Shown here piece after piece: positions 54,386 to 62,977 of a stretch of 64,000 nt of DNA. Location of the stretch: assembly GCF_036248275.1 (NCBI RefSeq), contig NZ_CP109181.1, positions 8,494,001-8,558,000 of the forward strand, written 5' to 3'. The position numbers were made by a program, and so were the translations under genes. Source of the stretch: Streptomyces sp. NBC_01716. Its GTDB lineage: Bacteria > Actinomycetota > Actinomycetes > Streptomycetales > Streptomycetaceae. The notes beneath the pieces were generated by a model, which worked only from the letters and a program-made list of their open reading frames with translations, was not told where the DNA came from and did no database searches. How positions within the stretch are numbered: the first letter of the stretch is position 1; every line of letters begins with the position of its first letter.

Positions 54386-55263
54386 GCGAATTGCGAACCC
54401 TGGGCTTCATCGGCCTGGGGAAGATGGGTACACCGATGGCCTCCCTGCTCCACCGGGCCGGCTTCGCCCTCGTCGTCGGCGATCTCGACGAACAGGCGGT
54501 CGCCGGCTTCGTCGAGGAGCACCCCGGTACCACCGCCGCGACGGGTCCCTCATCGTACGGCGAGGCCGACGCGCTGGTGCTGATGGTCCCCAACAGCGCG
54601 GTCGTCGAGGCCGTGCTCGAAACCGACGGTGTCGCCGCCGCACTGCGACCCGCAACGCTCGTCGTGGACATGAGTTCCTCGGTACCCACGCGTACCCGGG
54701 CGCTGGCCGCCCGGCTGACCGGGGCAGGCCTGCGCTTCGTGGACGCGCCCGTTTCCGGTGGGGTTCGCGGTGCCGTCGCCGGGAAGCTGGCCGTGATGGC
54801 CGGAGGGGAGCGGTCCGATCTCGACCAGCTGGTGCCGGTCTTCGAGCCGCTCGCGTCCACGGTGATCGTGGTCGGACCGGTCGGTTCGGGCCACGCCGCA
54901 AAGGCGCTGAACAATCTCGTTTCGGCCGCGACCATTTCGGTCACGGTCGAGGCACTCCAGCTGGGGGAGCGGTTCGGGATCACCCCGGAGACCATGACCG
55001 AGGTGCTGAACAGTTCCTCGGGCCGCTCCAACACCAGTGAGAACAAGGTCATCCAGTTCATGACGAGCGGCACCTTCGGGTCCGGCTTCGCCCTCCATCT
55101 GATGGCCAAGGACGTCGGCATCGCCGTCGACCTGGCCGACGACCTCCACCAGGAGGCCGAGGTCGCCCACGAGGTGGCCCGACAGTGGAGCCGGATCGCC
55201 GCCGCGGTCTCCGCTGCGACCGACCACACCCAGATGTACGAGCTGATCGGAGCACGGCGTTGA
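54382..55263 (+). CDS. 3-hydroxyisobutyrate dehydrogenase-family NAD(P) oxidoreductase
   Basis: 293 residues. Dinucleotide motif GFIGLGKMGTPMASLLHRAG, substrate motif VDAPVSGGVRGAVAGKLAVM and the catalytic Lys in GSGHAAKALNNLVSA, with a C-terminal helical domain (MAKDVGIAVDLADDLHQEAE). Members oxidise 3-hydroxy acids to semialdehydes. The overlap with the preceding gene (ATGA) and the next (TTGA) and the aldehyde dehydrogenase downstream suggest consecutive oxidation steps. Confidence 0.9.
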   Translation: MSELRTLGFIGLGKMGTPMASLLHRAGFALVVGDLDEQAVAGFVEEHPGTTAATGPSSYGEADALVLMVPNSAVVEAVLETDGVAAALRPATLVVDMSSSVPTRTRALAARLTGAGLRFVDAPVSGGVRGAVAGKLAVMAGGERSDLDQLVPVFEPLASTVIVVGPVGSGHAAKALNNLVSAATISVTVEALQLGERFGITPETMTEVLNSSSGRSNTSENKVIQFMTSGTFGSGFALHLMAKDVGIAVDLADDLHQEAEVAHEVARQWSRIAAAVSAATDHTQMYELIGARR

Positions 55264-56693
55264 GCGAGAACGATGCGGTGCTGACGCACTGGATCAACGG
55301 GAAGACGGTGGCCGCGGCCACCTCGCGACCCGGCGAGAACCCCGCCACCGGTGGCGCCGGAGCCGAGACCGGCCTGGGCAGCGCGGCCGATGCCGACCTG
55401 GCCGTCCGCGCGGCTGCCACGGCGGCCCCCGGCTGGCGCCGGTTCCCCTCGATGGACCGCGGCCGGCTGCTCTCGGCCGTCGCGGACCGGCTGCGCGCCG
55501 ATGTCGACCGGCTCGCCGAACTCGAGTCCGCCGACACCGGCAAGCCGCTGGTGCTCTCGGCGGCCGAGATCCGAGGCAGCGCCGACTACTTCGAGTTCTA
55601 CGCCGGTCTGGTCAACCTGCCGGCCGGTGACGTCCTCGACATCCAGCCCGATCTGCACGTCTACACCCGTCGTGAGCCCTTCGGAGTGATCGGGGTGATC
55701 ACTCCGTGGAACCTGCCGATCAATCAGGCGGCACGGGCGTGTGCACCGGCGCTGGCCGCCGGCAACACCATCGTCGCCAAGCCGGCCGAATCCACGTCGC
55801 GTACGACGCTCGAGCTGGCCCGGATCGCCACCGAGGCGGGCCTGCCCGACGGGGTGTTCAACGTCGTACTCGGCCGCGGCAGCGAGGTCGGCACCGCGAT
55901 CGTCGAACACCCCCTGGTCCGCAAGGTGGCCTTCACCGGCTCCGTGCGGGTCGGCCAGGAAATCGGGCGGATCGCCGCCGACCGGGTGCTGCCGCTCACT
56001 CTCGAACTCGGCGGCAAGTCGGCCAACATCGTCTTCGCCGATGCCGACCTGGAGTTCGCGGCGAGCGAGGCCGTGCGTGCCTTCGTCACCAACGCCGGAC
56101 AGGTGTGCTCCTCCGGCACCCGCCTGCTGGTCGAGCGTTCCGTGCACGACACGTTCGTCGAGGCAGTCGCCCGCATCGCTGCCGCCGTACGGCCCGGGGA
56201 GAACCTCGGTCCGATGATCACCCGCGACCAGTACGAGACGGTGCAGCGCTATTTCAAGGTCGCCGCCGAGGAGGGCGCGACCCCCGTGACCGGTGGCCAT
56301 GTCGCCACGGTGCCGGGCCGGGAGGGCGGTTTCTACGTCGAACCGACCGTCTACACCGGCGTCACCAACGACATGACGGTAGCTCGCGAGGAGGTCTTCG
56401 GGCCCGTGCTCGCGGTGATCCCGTTCGACACCGAGGACGAGGCGGTCGCGATCGCGAACGACTCCGACTTCGGTCTCGTCGGTGGCGTCTTCACCGCGGA
56501 CATCTCCCGTGCCTTCCGGGTCGCGGAGTCGATCGAGGCCGGCCAGGTCTACGTCAACTCCTGGTCGACCCAGTCGGTGCAGATGCCCTTCGGCGGCCAC
56601 AAGCTCAGCGGCTACGGCCGGGAGAAGGGCATCGAGGCGCTGCTGCACTACTCCCACGTGAAGAGCATCAGCGTCCGGCTCGCCCCAGCCTGA
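55260..56693 (+). CDS. Aldehyde dehydrogenase
   Basis: 477 residues from the TTG at 55260 (overlapping the previous stop); a GTG at 55278 is an alternative. Active-site Glu in LELGGKSANIVFADAD and Cys in NAGQVCSSGTRLLVE are present, as are the NAD-binding ITPWNLPIN and the C-terminal MPFGGHKLSGYGREKG. It oxidises an aldehyde to an acid with NAD(P), probably the product of the preceding dehydrogenase. Confidence 0.92.
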   Translation: MSENDAVLTHWINGKTVAAATSRPGENPATGGAGAETGLGSAADADLAVRAAATAAPGWRRFPSMDRGRLLSAVADRLRADVDRLAELESADTGKPLVLSAAEIRGSADYFEFYAGLVNLPAGDVLDIQPDLHVYTRREPFGVIGVITPWNLPINQAARACAPALAAGNTIVAKPAESTSRTTLELARIATEAGLPDGVFNVVLGRGSEVGTAIVEHPLVRKVAFTGSVRVGQEIGRIAADRVLPLTLELGGKSANIVFADADLEFAASEAVRAFVTNAGQVCSSGTRLLVERSVHDTFVEAVARIAAAVRPGENLGPMITRDQYETVQRYFKVAAEEGATPVTGGHVATVPGREGGFYVEPTVYTGVTNDMTVAREEVFGPVLAVIPFDTEDEAVAIANDSDFGLVGGVFTADISRAFRVAESIEAGQVYVNSWSTQSVQMPFGGHKLSGYGREKGIEALLHYSHVKSISVRLAPA

Positions 56694-56737
56694 CCACCTC
56701 GCCCTTCTTTGCTTCCTCCCATCAACCAGGAACGGTC

Positions 56738-57523
56738 ATGGCTGCCATTTCCCCCTTCGCCCCCCAGCTCGAGGCGGACATCGACGCCGCCACCCGGATG
56801 TTCATCGGTGGCGAATGGGTCACCGCGCAAGGCGGTGAGACCTTCGACGTCCACGACCCGGCCGACGGCCGGGTGATCGCCCACGTGCCTGCCGCGCAGC
56901 CGGCCGACGTCGACGCCGCGGTGGCCGCGGCACGTGCCGCATTCGCCCCCGCGGGACCGTGGCGCACGATGACGCCGCAAATACGCGGCCGGCTGCTCTG
57001 GAAGCTGGCCGATCTCGTCGAGCGCGATGCCGAGCGACTCTCGGCGATCGACTCGGTCGACAGCGGCAAGCCCATGGACGAGATGCGCTACTTCGACATC
57101 CCCTTCTCGGCCGACGTACTCCGGTACTACGCCGGCTGGGCCACCAAGATCACCGGCGACACCATCCCGATCTCCTACCCGGCCGGCCACGGCGGCACCT
57201 TCCACGCCTACACGCTGAAGGAGCCTGTCGGCGTCGTCGCGGCGATCGTGCCGTGGAACCTGCCTCTCCTGATGGCGATCAAGAAGCTGGCACCTGCCCT
57301 GGCCACCGGCTGCACGATCGTCGTCAAGCCGGCCGAGCAGACCCCGCTGTCCATCGCGGCGCTGACCCGGCTGACCATAGAGGCGAGCTTCCCGCCGGGT
57401 GCTGACTGTCACTTGGTTGTCCTGAGCGATTCTCACTCCAGTGTCTTTTCCTCTGGGCCGCAGAGCCGTTGGAGCATAGGAGAGTTGTGGACCCTGGGTC
57501 GGGCACCCGATGAGATTTACTGA
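56738..57523 (+). pseudogene. Aldehyde dehydrogenase truncated at about 57400
   Basis: 262 residues are open. Residues 1-221 are ordinary ALDH (MFIGGEWVTAQGGETFDVHD, AIVPWNLPLLMAIKKLAPAL, VVKPAEQTPLSIAALTRL), ending at EASFPPG. From about 57400 the sequence is unlike any ALDH and reaches a stop at 57523. The catalytic Glu and Cys, which lie downstream in full-length enzymes of about 490 residues, are missing. The break marks the junction between the catabolic cluster and the CRISPR-side DNA. Confidence 0.88.
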
Positions 57524-57735
57524 TGCTGCCTAGTGAGAAAGACCTGTTCGCTGTGGTGAGAGTTGCAATACGAGGAGGGCTCTGACCTGCTGGTTTTGTT
57601 GGTGTGCTGTGTGAAGGACAGCCACTGTCCGGAGGGCGGCCGTGTCATGGGTGGGCGTCGGCTCTCGGCAGGTTGCCGCAGGCGGCCTTCTTCGCGGGTT
57701 CCGGGACTGGGACACGACTACGGCTATTGCCCACC

Positions 57736-57882
57736 GAATCACCCCCGCTCGCGCGGGATCTTGCCTCTTCAGGCCGCGTAAGCGCTCGTGGAGGAGTCAC
57801 TCCTGCTTGCGCGGGTCGTAGACCGGGCTGATCTTCGTGAACCCGATGCTCGGGGAGTCACCCCCGCTCGCGCGGGGCGTAG
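57736..57882 (-). CRISPR. CRISPR array 1: three type I-E-like repeats, two spacers
   Basis: Repeats of about 28 bases start at 57736, 57794 and 57855 on the + strand, each beginning GARTCACYCCYGCTYGCGCG. The last copy is closest to the consensus and the first is degenerate, so the array reads leftward from a leader on its right. The spacers are about 30 and 33 bases. The repeat holds an inverted GC stem (CCCGC/GCGGG), as in type I-E. Confidence 0.8.
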
Positions 57883-58680
57883 GCTTGCTGACCTGTAGTT
57901 TAGCAAGCGGGCAGGGTGTTCTTCGGTCACTTTGGCGCAAGGGTTTCCCGTCGGACTTCGGTTGCGTGCCGCCGTGTGCGAAGCGGGGCGGTGGGGTGGG
58001 GACGTCCGCCGGTCGGGATTGCTGTGATGGATTGGTGGGACGCGACGGTCGGGTGTGGGGCAGCCGTGGAGCTCCGGGTCCCGACCTCGGCGTTCGCCGT
58101 CATCGAGATCACCAGCTTGTGGAAGACCGTTCGGCGACGGAGGCGGGCGCGAAGGCGCCACCAGGAGCGGCTTCGCGGGCAGCCGGTCGGCCGGACAGAC
58201 CCTCAACCGGCCGAGTGCGGCGCCCGGCATGCCCTATGTGGGCAAAGAGTTCATTGGTGCCCGGAAAGGGGGTGCATCGCTAGCGCCGGGGGCCTGTTTG
58301 TGCTCGATGTTGAGCGGTCAGCACGGCTGTTCTCTGTCTGACCGGCGGGTAGACGCCGGGACGGCTGCCGGTGCCGCACGTGGCGGCCCCCTACGGGGAT
58401 CGGTCTGCTCCTCAACTCTGCATCAGTAGTGATGACTTCACCGTCCACATGCCTTTCGGCTGTGTCGGATACAACCATCTCGCACCGGTAGATACGGCGT
58501 CCGTGCCCATCCGCAACTGTAGGCGGGTCGCCCTCGGTTGTTTGGTCTCGTGCGCCTGCGGCTTGGTCGGCGACCAGCGGCACCAGGTCGCGCCTGCGGT
58601 GTCCGCTGACCGGGGCTGCGGGCCGTGAGGCTCGGGAAACCTCGTGGGGCATCGAGGTCGCGTCGCTTACGCTGGGCGAT
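57883..58680. other. Leader of array 1 and gene-free stretch
   Basis: Directly after the last repeat, GCTTGCT (57883-57889) and AGCAAGC (57902-57908) can pair around CTGTAGTTT. The motif CTG-x-CTG-x-A-x-TTTAGCAAGCG also follows array 2, so this is the leader. From about 57930 to 58680 no gene, RNA or repeat is recognisable. Confidence 0.55.
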
Positions 58681-59679
58681 GTGTCTGTGCCGAAACTTCA
58701 CCACTATGTGCCTCAGAGCTACTTGGCACGGTTCGGGCGGGGCGACATGGTCAGGGTGAGACGCCGGTATCCACCAAAGACGCACCTCGCCAACGTCAAG
58801 AACGTTGCAGCCGAGACCGGGTTCTATACGATCACTGACGATAACGGCATGCCCTCCACGGCCATCGAGCACGAGCTCAGCGGCCTGGAAGGGCAGGGGC
58901 TTGCCGCCCTGCGCCGAATAGACGAGACGGGAATGCCTCCAGCCGCCGGCACCGACGACCGTGAACTGCTCTGCCTCTACCTGGCTGTTCAGATGGCCAG
59001 GACCCCGCGGAAGCGCACAGGCCCGCTCTTCGGCCGCAACGTCACCGCCTACGCGCACGGCCGGGTGGTCGACCTGGCGCTGATGACCGAGTACCTCACA
59101 CGCAGACATCTCGGTCACCTGCCACGGGAAGCCGAAGCCCAAGGTGCCTGTGACTACTACCACGGCACCCGAGCGATGAACGGCGGCAACGACCCCACCC
59201 ACGACGAAGCGGTCGCCGTGACGCTCAGCTCTGTCCGTGTGTGCATCCCGCACTACCGTGCCCGGCACTGGCGACTCGAGACCAGCCGCAAGCCGATCTT
59301 CCTCACCTCTGACGCACCCCTCGTACTTTGGCGCCCGGAAACACCGAGTGACGCTTACCAGGGCTTCGGCCTGGAGGGCGCCCACGAGATCAGGTTCCCC
59401 GTCAGCCCCACCGCCCAGCTCGTGCTTACCCCCGGACACGGCACATCCGCCGATGAGGTCAAGCTCAGCCGAGTACGCAGCTGCAACCAGGACCTCACGG
59501 ACAGCTGCGAGCAGGTCGTCATCGGGCACCCGGACCGGCACGCAGCACTCGACAAGGTTCAGCTGAGCAAACGGGGGCCCACACTGCGCTTCAACACCGC
59601 TCCCGGCATCCGGAAGAACCCGGACGGCACGGAGGAGCCCATGGGCGACATCTTGCACATGTACACCACTCGCCGCTGA
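58681..59679 (+). CDS. DUF4238 domain-containing protein
   Basis: 332 residues from a GTG at 58681: VPKLHHYVPQSYLARFGRGD is the family's N-terminal signature (HHYVPxxYLxxF). LLCLYLAVQMARTPRKR is in the middle, and IFLTSDAPLVLWRPE and FPVSPTAQLVLTPG in the C-terminal half. DUF4238 proteins have no settled function and are often found near mobile DNA and defence genes. Here the gene lies between two CRISPR arrays of the same orientation and reads against them. Confidence 0.87.
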   Translation: MSVPKLHHYVPQSYLARFGRGDMVRVRRRYPPKTHLANVKNVAAETGFYTITDDNGMPSTAIEHELSGLEGQGLAALRRIDETGMPPAAGTDDRELLCLYLAVQMARTPRKRTGPLFGRNVTAYAHGRVVDLALMTEYLTRRHLGHLPREAEAQGACDYYHGTRAMNGGNDPTHDEAVAVTLSSVRVCIPHYRARHWRLETSRKPIFLTSDAPLVLWRPETPSDAYQGFGLEGAHEIRFPVSPTAQLVLTPGHGTSADEVKLSRVRSCNQDLTDSCEQVVIGHPDRHAALDKVQLSKRGPTLRFNTAPGIRKNPDGTEEPMGDILHMYTTRR

Positions 59680-59756
59680 AACCACACGGCAGTGGGTTGA
59701 GCAGGAGTCCTGCCCGGCCCACCCCTGCGTAGCCGTGTGACGGCAACTCCTGCATC

Positions 59757-59968
59757 CAGTCACCCCCGCTCGCGCGGGTCTGATTGCCGGACGTCAGGGG
59801 ATCCACACCGCTCTGTGGAGTCACCCCCGCTGGCGCGGGTCTGATCCGCCGGGGCGCCGCGTGACCTACCGGCTCCACGAGTCACCCCCGCTCGCGCGGG
59901 TCGTTAGGACTACGGCATCGCCTCGAAGAAGAACAGGACCGAGTCACCCCCGCTGGCGCGGGTCTGAG
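59757..59968 (-). CRISPR. CRISPR array 2: four type I-E-like repeats, three spacers
   Basis: 28-base repeats start at 59757, 59818, 59879 and 59941 (+ strand), beginning GAGTCACCCCCGCT. Position 15 alternates C, G, C, G along the array. The period is 61-62 bases, spacers 33-34. The distal repeat (59757) has a changed first base, and the leader (CTGAGCTGCATTTTAGCAAG at about 59976-59995) is on the right, so transcription is leftward. The array is short, which fits a system that has stopped acquiring or was recently reduced. Confidence 0.93.
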
Positions 59969-61275
59969 GGTTCCTGAGCTGCATTTTAGCAAGCGCGCGA
60001 GGGAGGGCTCGGTGCTTCTCCGGATCAATACGATGGCGCGGGGGTTCGGCAGGCCGGGCAGGCGAGGGGCTGTTGGTGCCGTAGCGGTGTATCGGGGTGG
60101 CGCACACCGTGCACGGGCCGATTTCCCAGGGCGGGCAATTCAACTCGCGGGAGACGGCGACGCGTTCACGGGTGGACAGCTGTAGCTGCACGGGTCGGCT
60201 GGGGATGCGATAGGGCTCGTTGGGGGCGTGTTCGAAGGTGTGCAAGCCGGTGGCGGAGGACATGTCCCTCCGTGGCCGGGGATCACTGCGGTGGTGGCTT
60301 TCCTCTCCGTAGCGGCATGAACTGTCGAGCTCTTCCTCGGTGAAGGTGACCGGCTCGTCGTCTGCCGCTTCGCTGTCCGGCGGCGCGCTGTTCCCGTCGT
60401 CGAGGTTGTGCCAGCGCGTCACATCGCTTTCGAGGGCCCAGAGGTAGGAGACGCGGCGGGGGTCGTGCATGTTGCGCACGCGCAAGGGGACGTGCTCGCC
60501 GTCCGCGCTGGTGACGACGAGTTCGTCGAGCAGGGTGGCACGTTCTTGCGGGAGGCACAGGGCCGGCAGGAACCATCCGCTGTGATACTTGCCGCATGCC
60601 TGCCCGGTGGTGGGGCATGGCCGCTCGCTGCTGGTGTCGCATTTCCAGACCTGCAGATGGCGCACACCGCCGCGGATGACCATGGCCAGAGGCGAGGCGA
60701 TGCGCTGCCAGGGAACGTCGTCGACCCTCGCCCACGGAGCCCGGTCGATGAGCGCCGACGACGCGTCCCCGGTCACCCACAACGGGGCGATGTTGTTGTC
60801 ACGGGCCTTCGTGGAGCGTCTGCGGACGCTGCCCGAGCTGATGGGGGAGTACTGGGCTTCCCAGCCGACTCGGGCGCCTGCCCCGGACACCAGGACGTCG
60901 GAGATCATCCGGCCGTCCGGGGAGCGAGCCTCCACCTGGACGTCCAAGCCGTGCCGGGCAGCAGAGCGGGCGATCCGTTCCTTCATCGCCTTGTGCTTCT
61001 CGCTCTCCTGCGCGGTGGCGATGTGCGTCAGCGGCAGATGCGCCGCCACCCATATCACCTGACTGCCACTGCGCTGACGGCGCACGAACATCCAAGGCGT
61101 CTTGTCAGCCAGCGCGCACTGGCACTGGCCGTTGTCGTAGTCGGTCAGGCACTGCAGCAGGTCGCGTGGCCGCTGCCCCACGGGCTGGGTTATCTCTTCC
61201 AGAAGCCCTGGCCGGTCAGGGTGGCCCAGGTCCTCATGGGTCAGGTTGATTCTGATGCCGTAGCTGGTGTGGAAG
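59910..61275 (-). CDS. CoiA-like nuclease-family protein, 5' end cut by IS3 and 3' end running into CRISPR array 2
   Basis: The frame is open from the IS3 border at 61275; a GTG at 61181 could start a 423-residue product. Conserved stretches: LTHEDLGHPDRPGLLEEITQ, RPRDLLQCLTDYDNGQCQCA, KHKAMKERIARSAARHGLDV, RMISDVLVSGAGARVGWEAQ (a D-x(n)-ExQ nuclease-like core) and VRRRSTKARDNNIAPLWVTG. This is the 'competence protein CoiA-like' family common in Streptomyces. Its end, AKMQLRNPQTRASGGDS, is translated from the CRISPR leader and first repeat, and the stop lies in spacer 3, so the native C-terminus was probably lost. Confidence 0.75.
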
Positions 61276-61314
61276 TGAGCTGTACTGAGTTTCGCAGAGT
61301 CCGGTGATCTTGGT

Positions 61315-62199
61315 TCAGGCGGACTGCGGGACTTGTTCCAGGTTCTGCGAGAAGTCCCGTTCGTACTCGGCGGGCGGTACGTAATCGAGAGCGGAGTGGA
61401 GACGCTCTTCGTTGTACCACGTGACCCATTGGAAGATCGCTCGCTCGACCTGGTCGACGTCCCGCCAGGGGCCCTGCATTTCGATCAACTCAGCTTTGAA
61501 GGTGCCGTTCAGTGCCTCGGCCATGGCGTTGTCGTACGAGTCCGCGACGGAGCCGACCGACGCGGAGGCGCCGATGTCCGACAGCCGGTCCGTGTAGCGA
61601 ATTGATACGTATTGCGACCCCCTGCCGGAGTGGTGGACCAGGCCGGAGTCCTTCTTGATCCGCCGACGCCAGAGCGCCATCTCCAATGCGTCCAGGGGGA
61701 GTTCGGTCCGCATATGGTTCGCAATCCGCCAGCCGACGATCATGCGGGAGAACACGTCCAGGACGAAGGCGACGTAAGCCCAGCCGGACCAGGTTCTGAC
61801 ATAGGTCATGTCGGCGACCCAGAGCCGGTCGGGGCCGTCGGCGGTGAAGTCCCGGTCGACCAGGTCCGGCGGCCTCGGCGCCGACGGCTCGCTGACGGTG
61901 GTTCGCCGGCGCCGGCCGCGGATGACGCCCTCGATGCCGAGCTCGGCCATCAGGCGCTCGACCGTGCAGCGGGCCACCTTGATGCCATTGCGCCGCAGCG
62001 CGCGGGTGATCCTGCGGGCTCCGTAAGTCCCGCCGGACTCGGCGTGGGTCTGCTCGATCATGGGCATGAGCTGTTCGTCCCGCAGTCGGCGGGCGGACTT
62101 CGGGCGCTTCTTGCGGGCGAAGTACGTCGACGGCGACAGGTCCAGCTCCCGGCAGACGGGATCGACCCCGAGGCCCTTCTCGCGCAGGTGGTCGATCAC
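61315..62199 (-). CDS. IS3-family transposase OrfB with second catalytic Asp changed to Gly
   Basis: 294 residues. HTH_21-like start (YGARRITRALRRNGIKVARC) and the integrase core: first Asp in LWVADMTYVRTWSGWAYVAF, then HHSGRGSQYVSIRY where family members have HSDRGSQY, and the Glu in NAMAEALNGTFKAELI. The codon at 61624-61626 encodes Gly, so the DDE triad is broken and the enzyme is probably dead. Otherwise intact. It would normally be made as an OrfAB fusion by -1 frameshifting at the overlap near 62198. Confidence 0.92.
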   Translation of the reverse strand: MIDHLREKGLGVDPVCRELDLSPSTYFARKKRPKSARRLRDEQLMPMIEQTHAESGGTYGARRITRALRRNGIKVARCTVERLMAELGIEGVIRGRRRRTTVSEPSAPRPPDLVDRDFTADGPDRLWVADMTYVRTWSGWAYVAFVLDVFSRMIVGWRIANHMRTELPLDALEMALWRRRIKKDSGLVHHSGRGSQYVSIRYTDRLSDIGASASVGSVADSYDNAMAEALNGTFKAELIEMQGPWRDVDQVERAIFQWVTWYNEERLHSALDYVPPAEYERDFSQNLEQVPQSA

Positions 62200-62507
62200 C
62201 TGCTCGGCCTCGTCCGGGGACGGTCGATCTCCTGGGCAAAAAACACCGAAGCGGCCTTCAGAATCTCATTGGCCCGCCTCAACTCGGCGTTCTCCTTGCG
62301 GAGTTGCCTGAGTTCGTCGAGTTCGGCCGTACTCAGCCGGTCGTCGCGTTCACCGGCATCCGCCTCGGCCTGGCGGACCCAGCCGCGCAAGGCTTCCTTG
62401 TGGATGCCGAGGTCCTTCGCAACGTGCGCGACGGGGCGGCCTGTGGTGCGGACCTCGCGGACCGCCCGCTCACGCAGTTCATCGGGGTATTTCCGTGGTG
62501 CTGGCAC
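62196..62507 (-). CDS. IS3-family transposase OrfA
   Basis: 103 residues from GTG at 62507 (GGAGAA upstream): VPAPRKYPDELRERAVREVR, HTH RPVAHVAKDLGIHKEALRGW, then a leucine-zipper-like helix ELDELRQLRKENAELRRANE. It overlaps orfB by GTGA. It is intact, and the deleted copy at 25334 is a relative. Confidence 0.92.
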   Translation of the reverse strand: MPAPRKYPDELRERAVREVRTTGRPVAHVAKDLGIHKEALRGWVRQAEADAGERDDRLSTAELDELRQLRKENAELRRANEILKAASVFFAQEIDRPRTRPSR

Positions 62508-62576
62508 TGATGTGGTTCTCCTTCGCCAGGATCGTAACCCTGACATCAGGGACTCCACGAATCTCAGTGCAGCTCA

Positions 62577-62977
62577 AACCTCCGAGGCAACACCGACGGC
62601 CTCAAAGAGCTCATCGAACTGTTCACCTGGCACTTCATCATGAGCCTGCCACAGGGCAAGAAGACCTCCACCGCCCCGCACACCGTTCCCGACCTCGTCC
62701 ACTACGCAGTACGCGACAGCCGCCCCATCTCCTACGGCGCCGCATTCGAACAGCCAGTCAAAGCAGCCCCCTCCGGTGGCTACACCACCCCCGCCCGCCA
62801 GGTACTTGCCGACTACGCCAGCACCATCAACCGCCTCGTCGGCACCCGCCGGCGTATCGCCCACGGCCACGCCGCCAGCACCCGCTGGCACCGCAACTGG
62901 GCACCCGCCACGACTCCTTCGACGACCTCGCCGAAGCCTGCGCCACCGCCGCCCTCACCCCACAGGACCCCCAGTGA
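62577..62977 (+). pseudogene. cas7e: cas7e (casC) C-terminal fragment, truncated by IS3 and frameshifted
   Basis: Coding begins exactly at the IS3 border with NLRGNTDGLKELIELFTWHF and IMSLPQGKKTSTAPHTVPDL, the C-terminal third of Cas7e. After GTRRRIAHGHAAST a one-base loss near 62881-62883 is needed to continue LAPQLGTRHDSFDDLAEACA to the stop at 62977. Cas7e is the backbone subunit of type I-E Cascade (about 360 residues). About two thirds of the gene is gone. It overlaps cas5e by GTGA. Confidence 0.85.

Larger units (their letters stand above)
61276..62576 (-). mobile_element. IS3-family insertion sequence (about 1.3 kb)
   Basis: Terminal inverted repeats: TGAGCTGTACTGAG at 61276 and the complement of TGAGCTGCACTGAG ending at 62576; the match continues imperfectly for about 13 more bases (TTTCGCAGAGTCC against ATTCGTGGAGTCC). 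Inside are orfA and orfB in the usual -1 arrangement. No clear 3-4-base target duplication is visible (AAG left, AAC right), which fits a deletion next to the element. It separates a 5'-truncated CoiA-like gene from a 5'-truncated cas7e. Confidence 0.88.

Noticed and set aside
54354..56657. Minus-strand open frame of 767 residues opposite the dehydrogenase and ALDH genes
   Set aside because: Same cause: the plus strand encodes intact HIBADH and ALDH motifs. The antisense product is low-complexity and Gly/Arg/Asp-rich.
59705..59732. Possible fifth CRISPR repeat beginning GAGTCCTGCCC left of array 2
   Set aside because: Spacing to the next repeat is 52 rather than 61 and the GC stem of the repeat is missing.
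60408..61307. Plus-strand open frame of 299 residues opposite the CoiA-like gene
   Set aside because: It lacks any motif and is antisense to conserved CoiA-like stretches.
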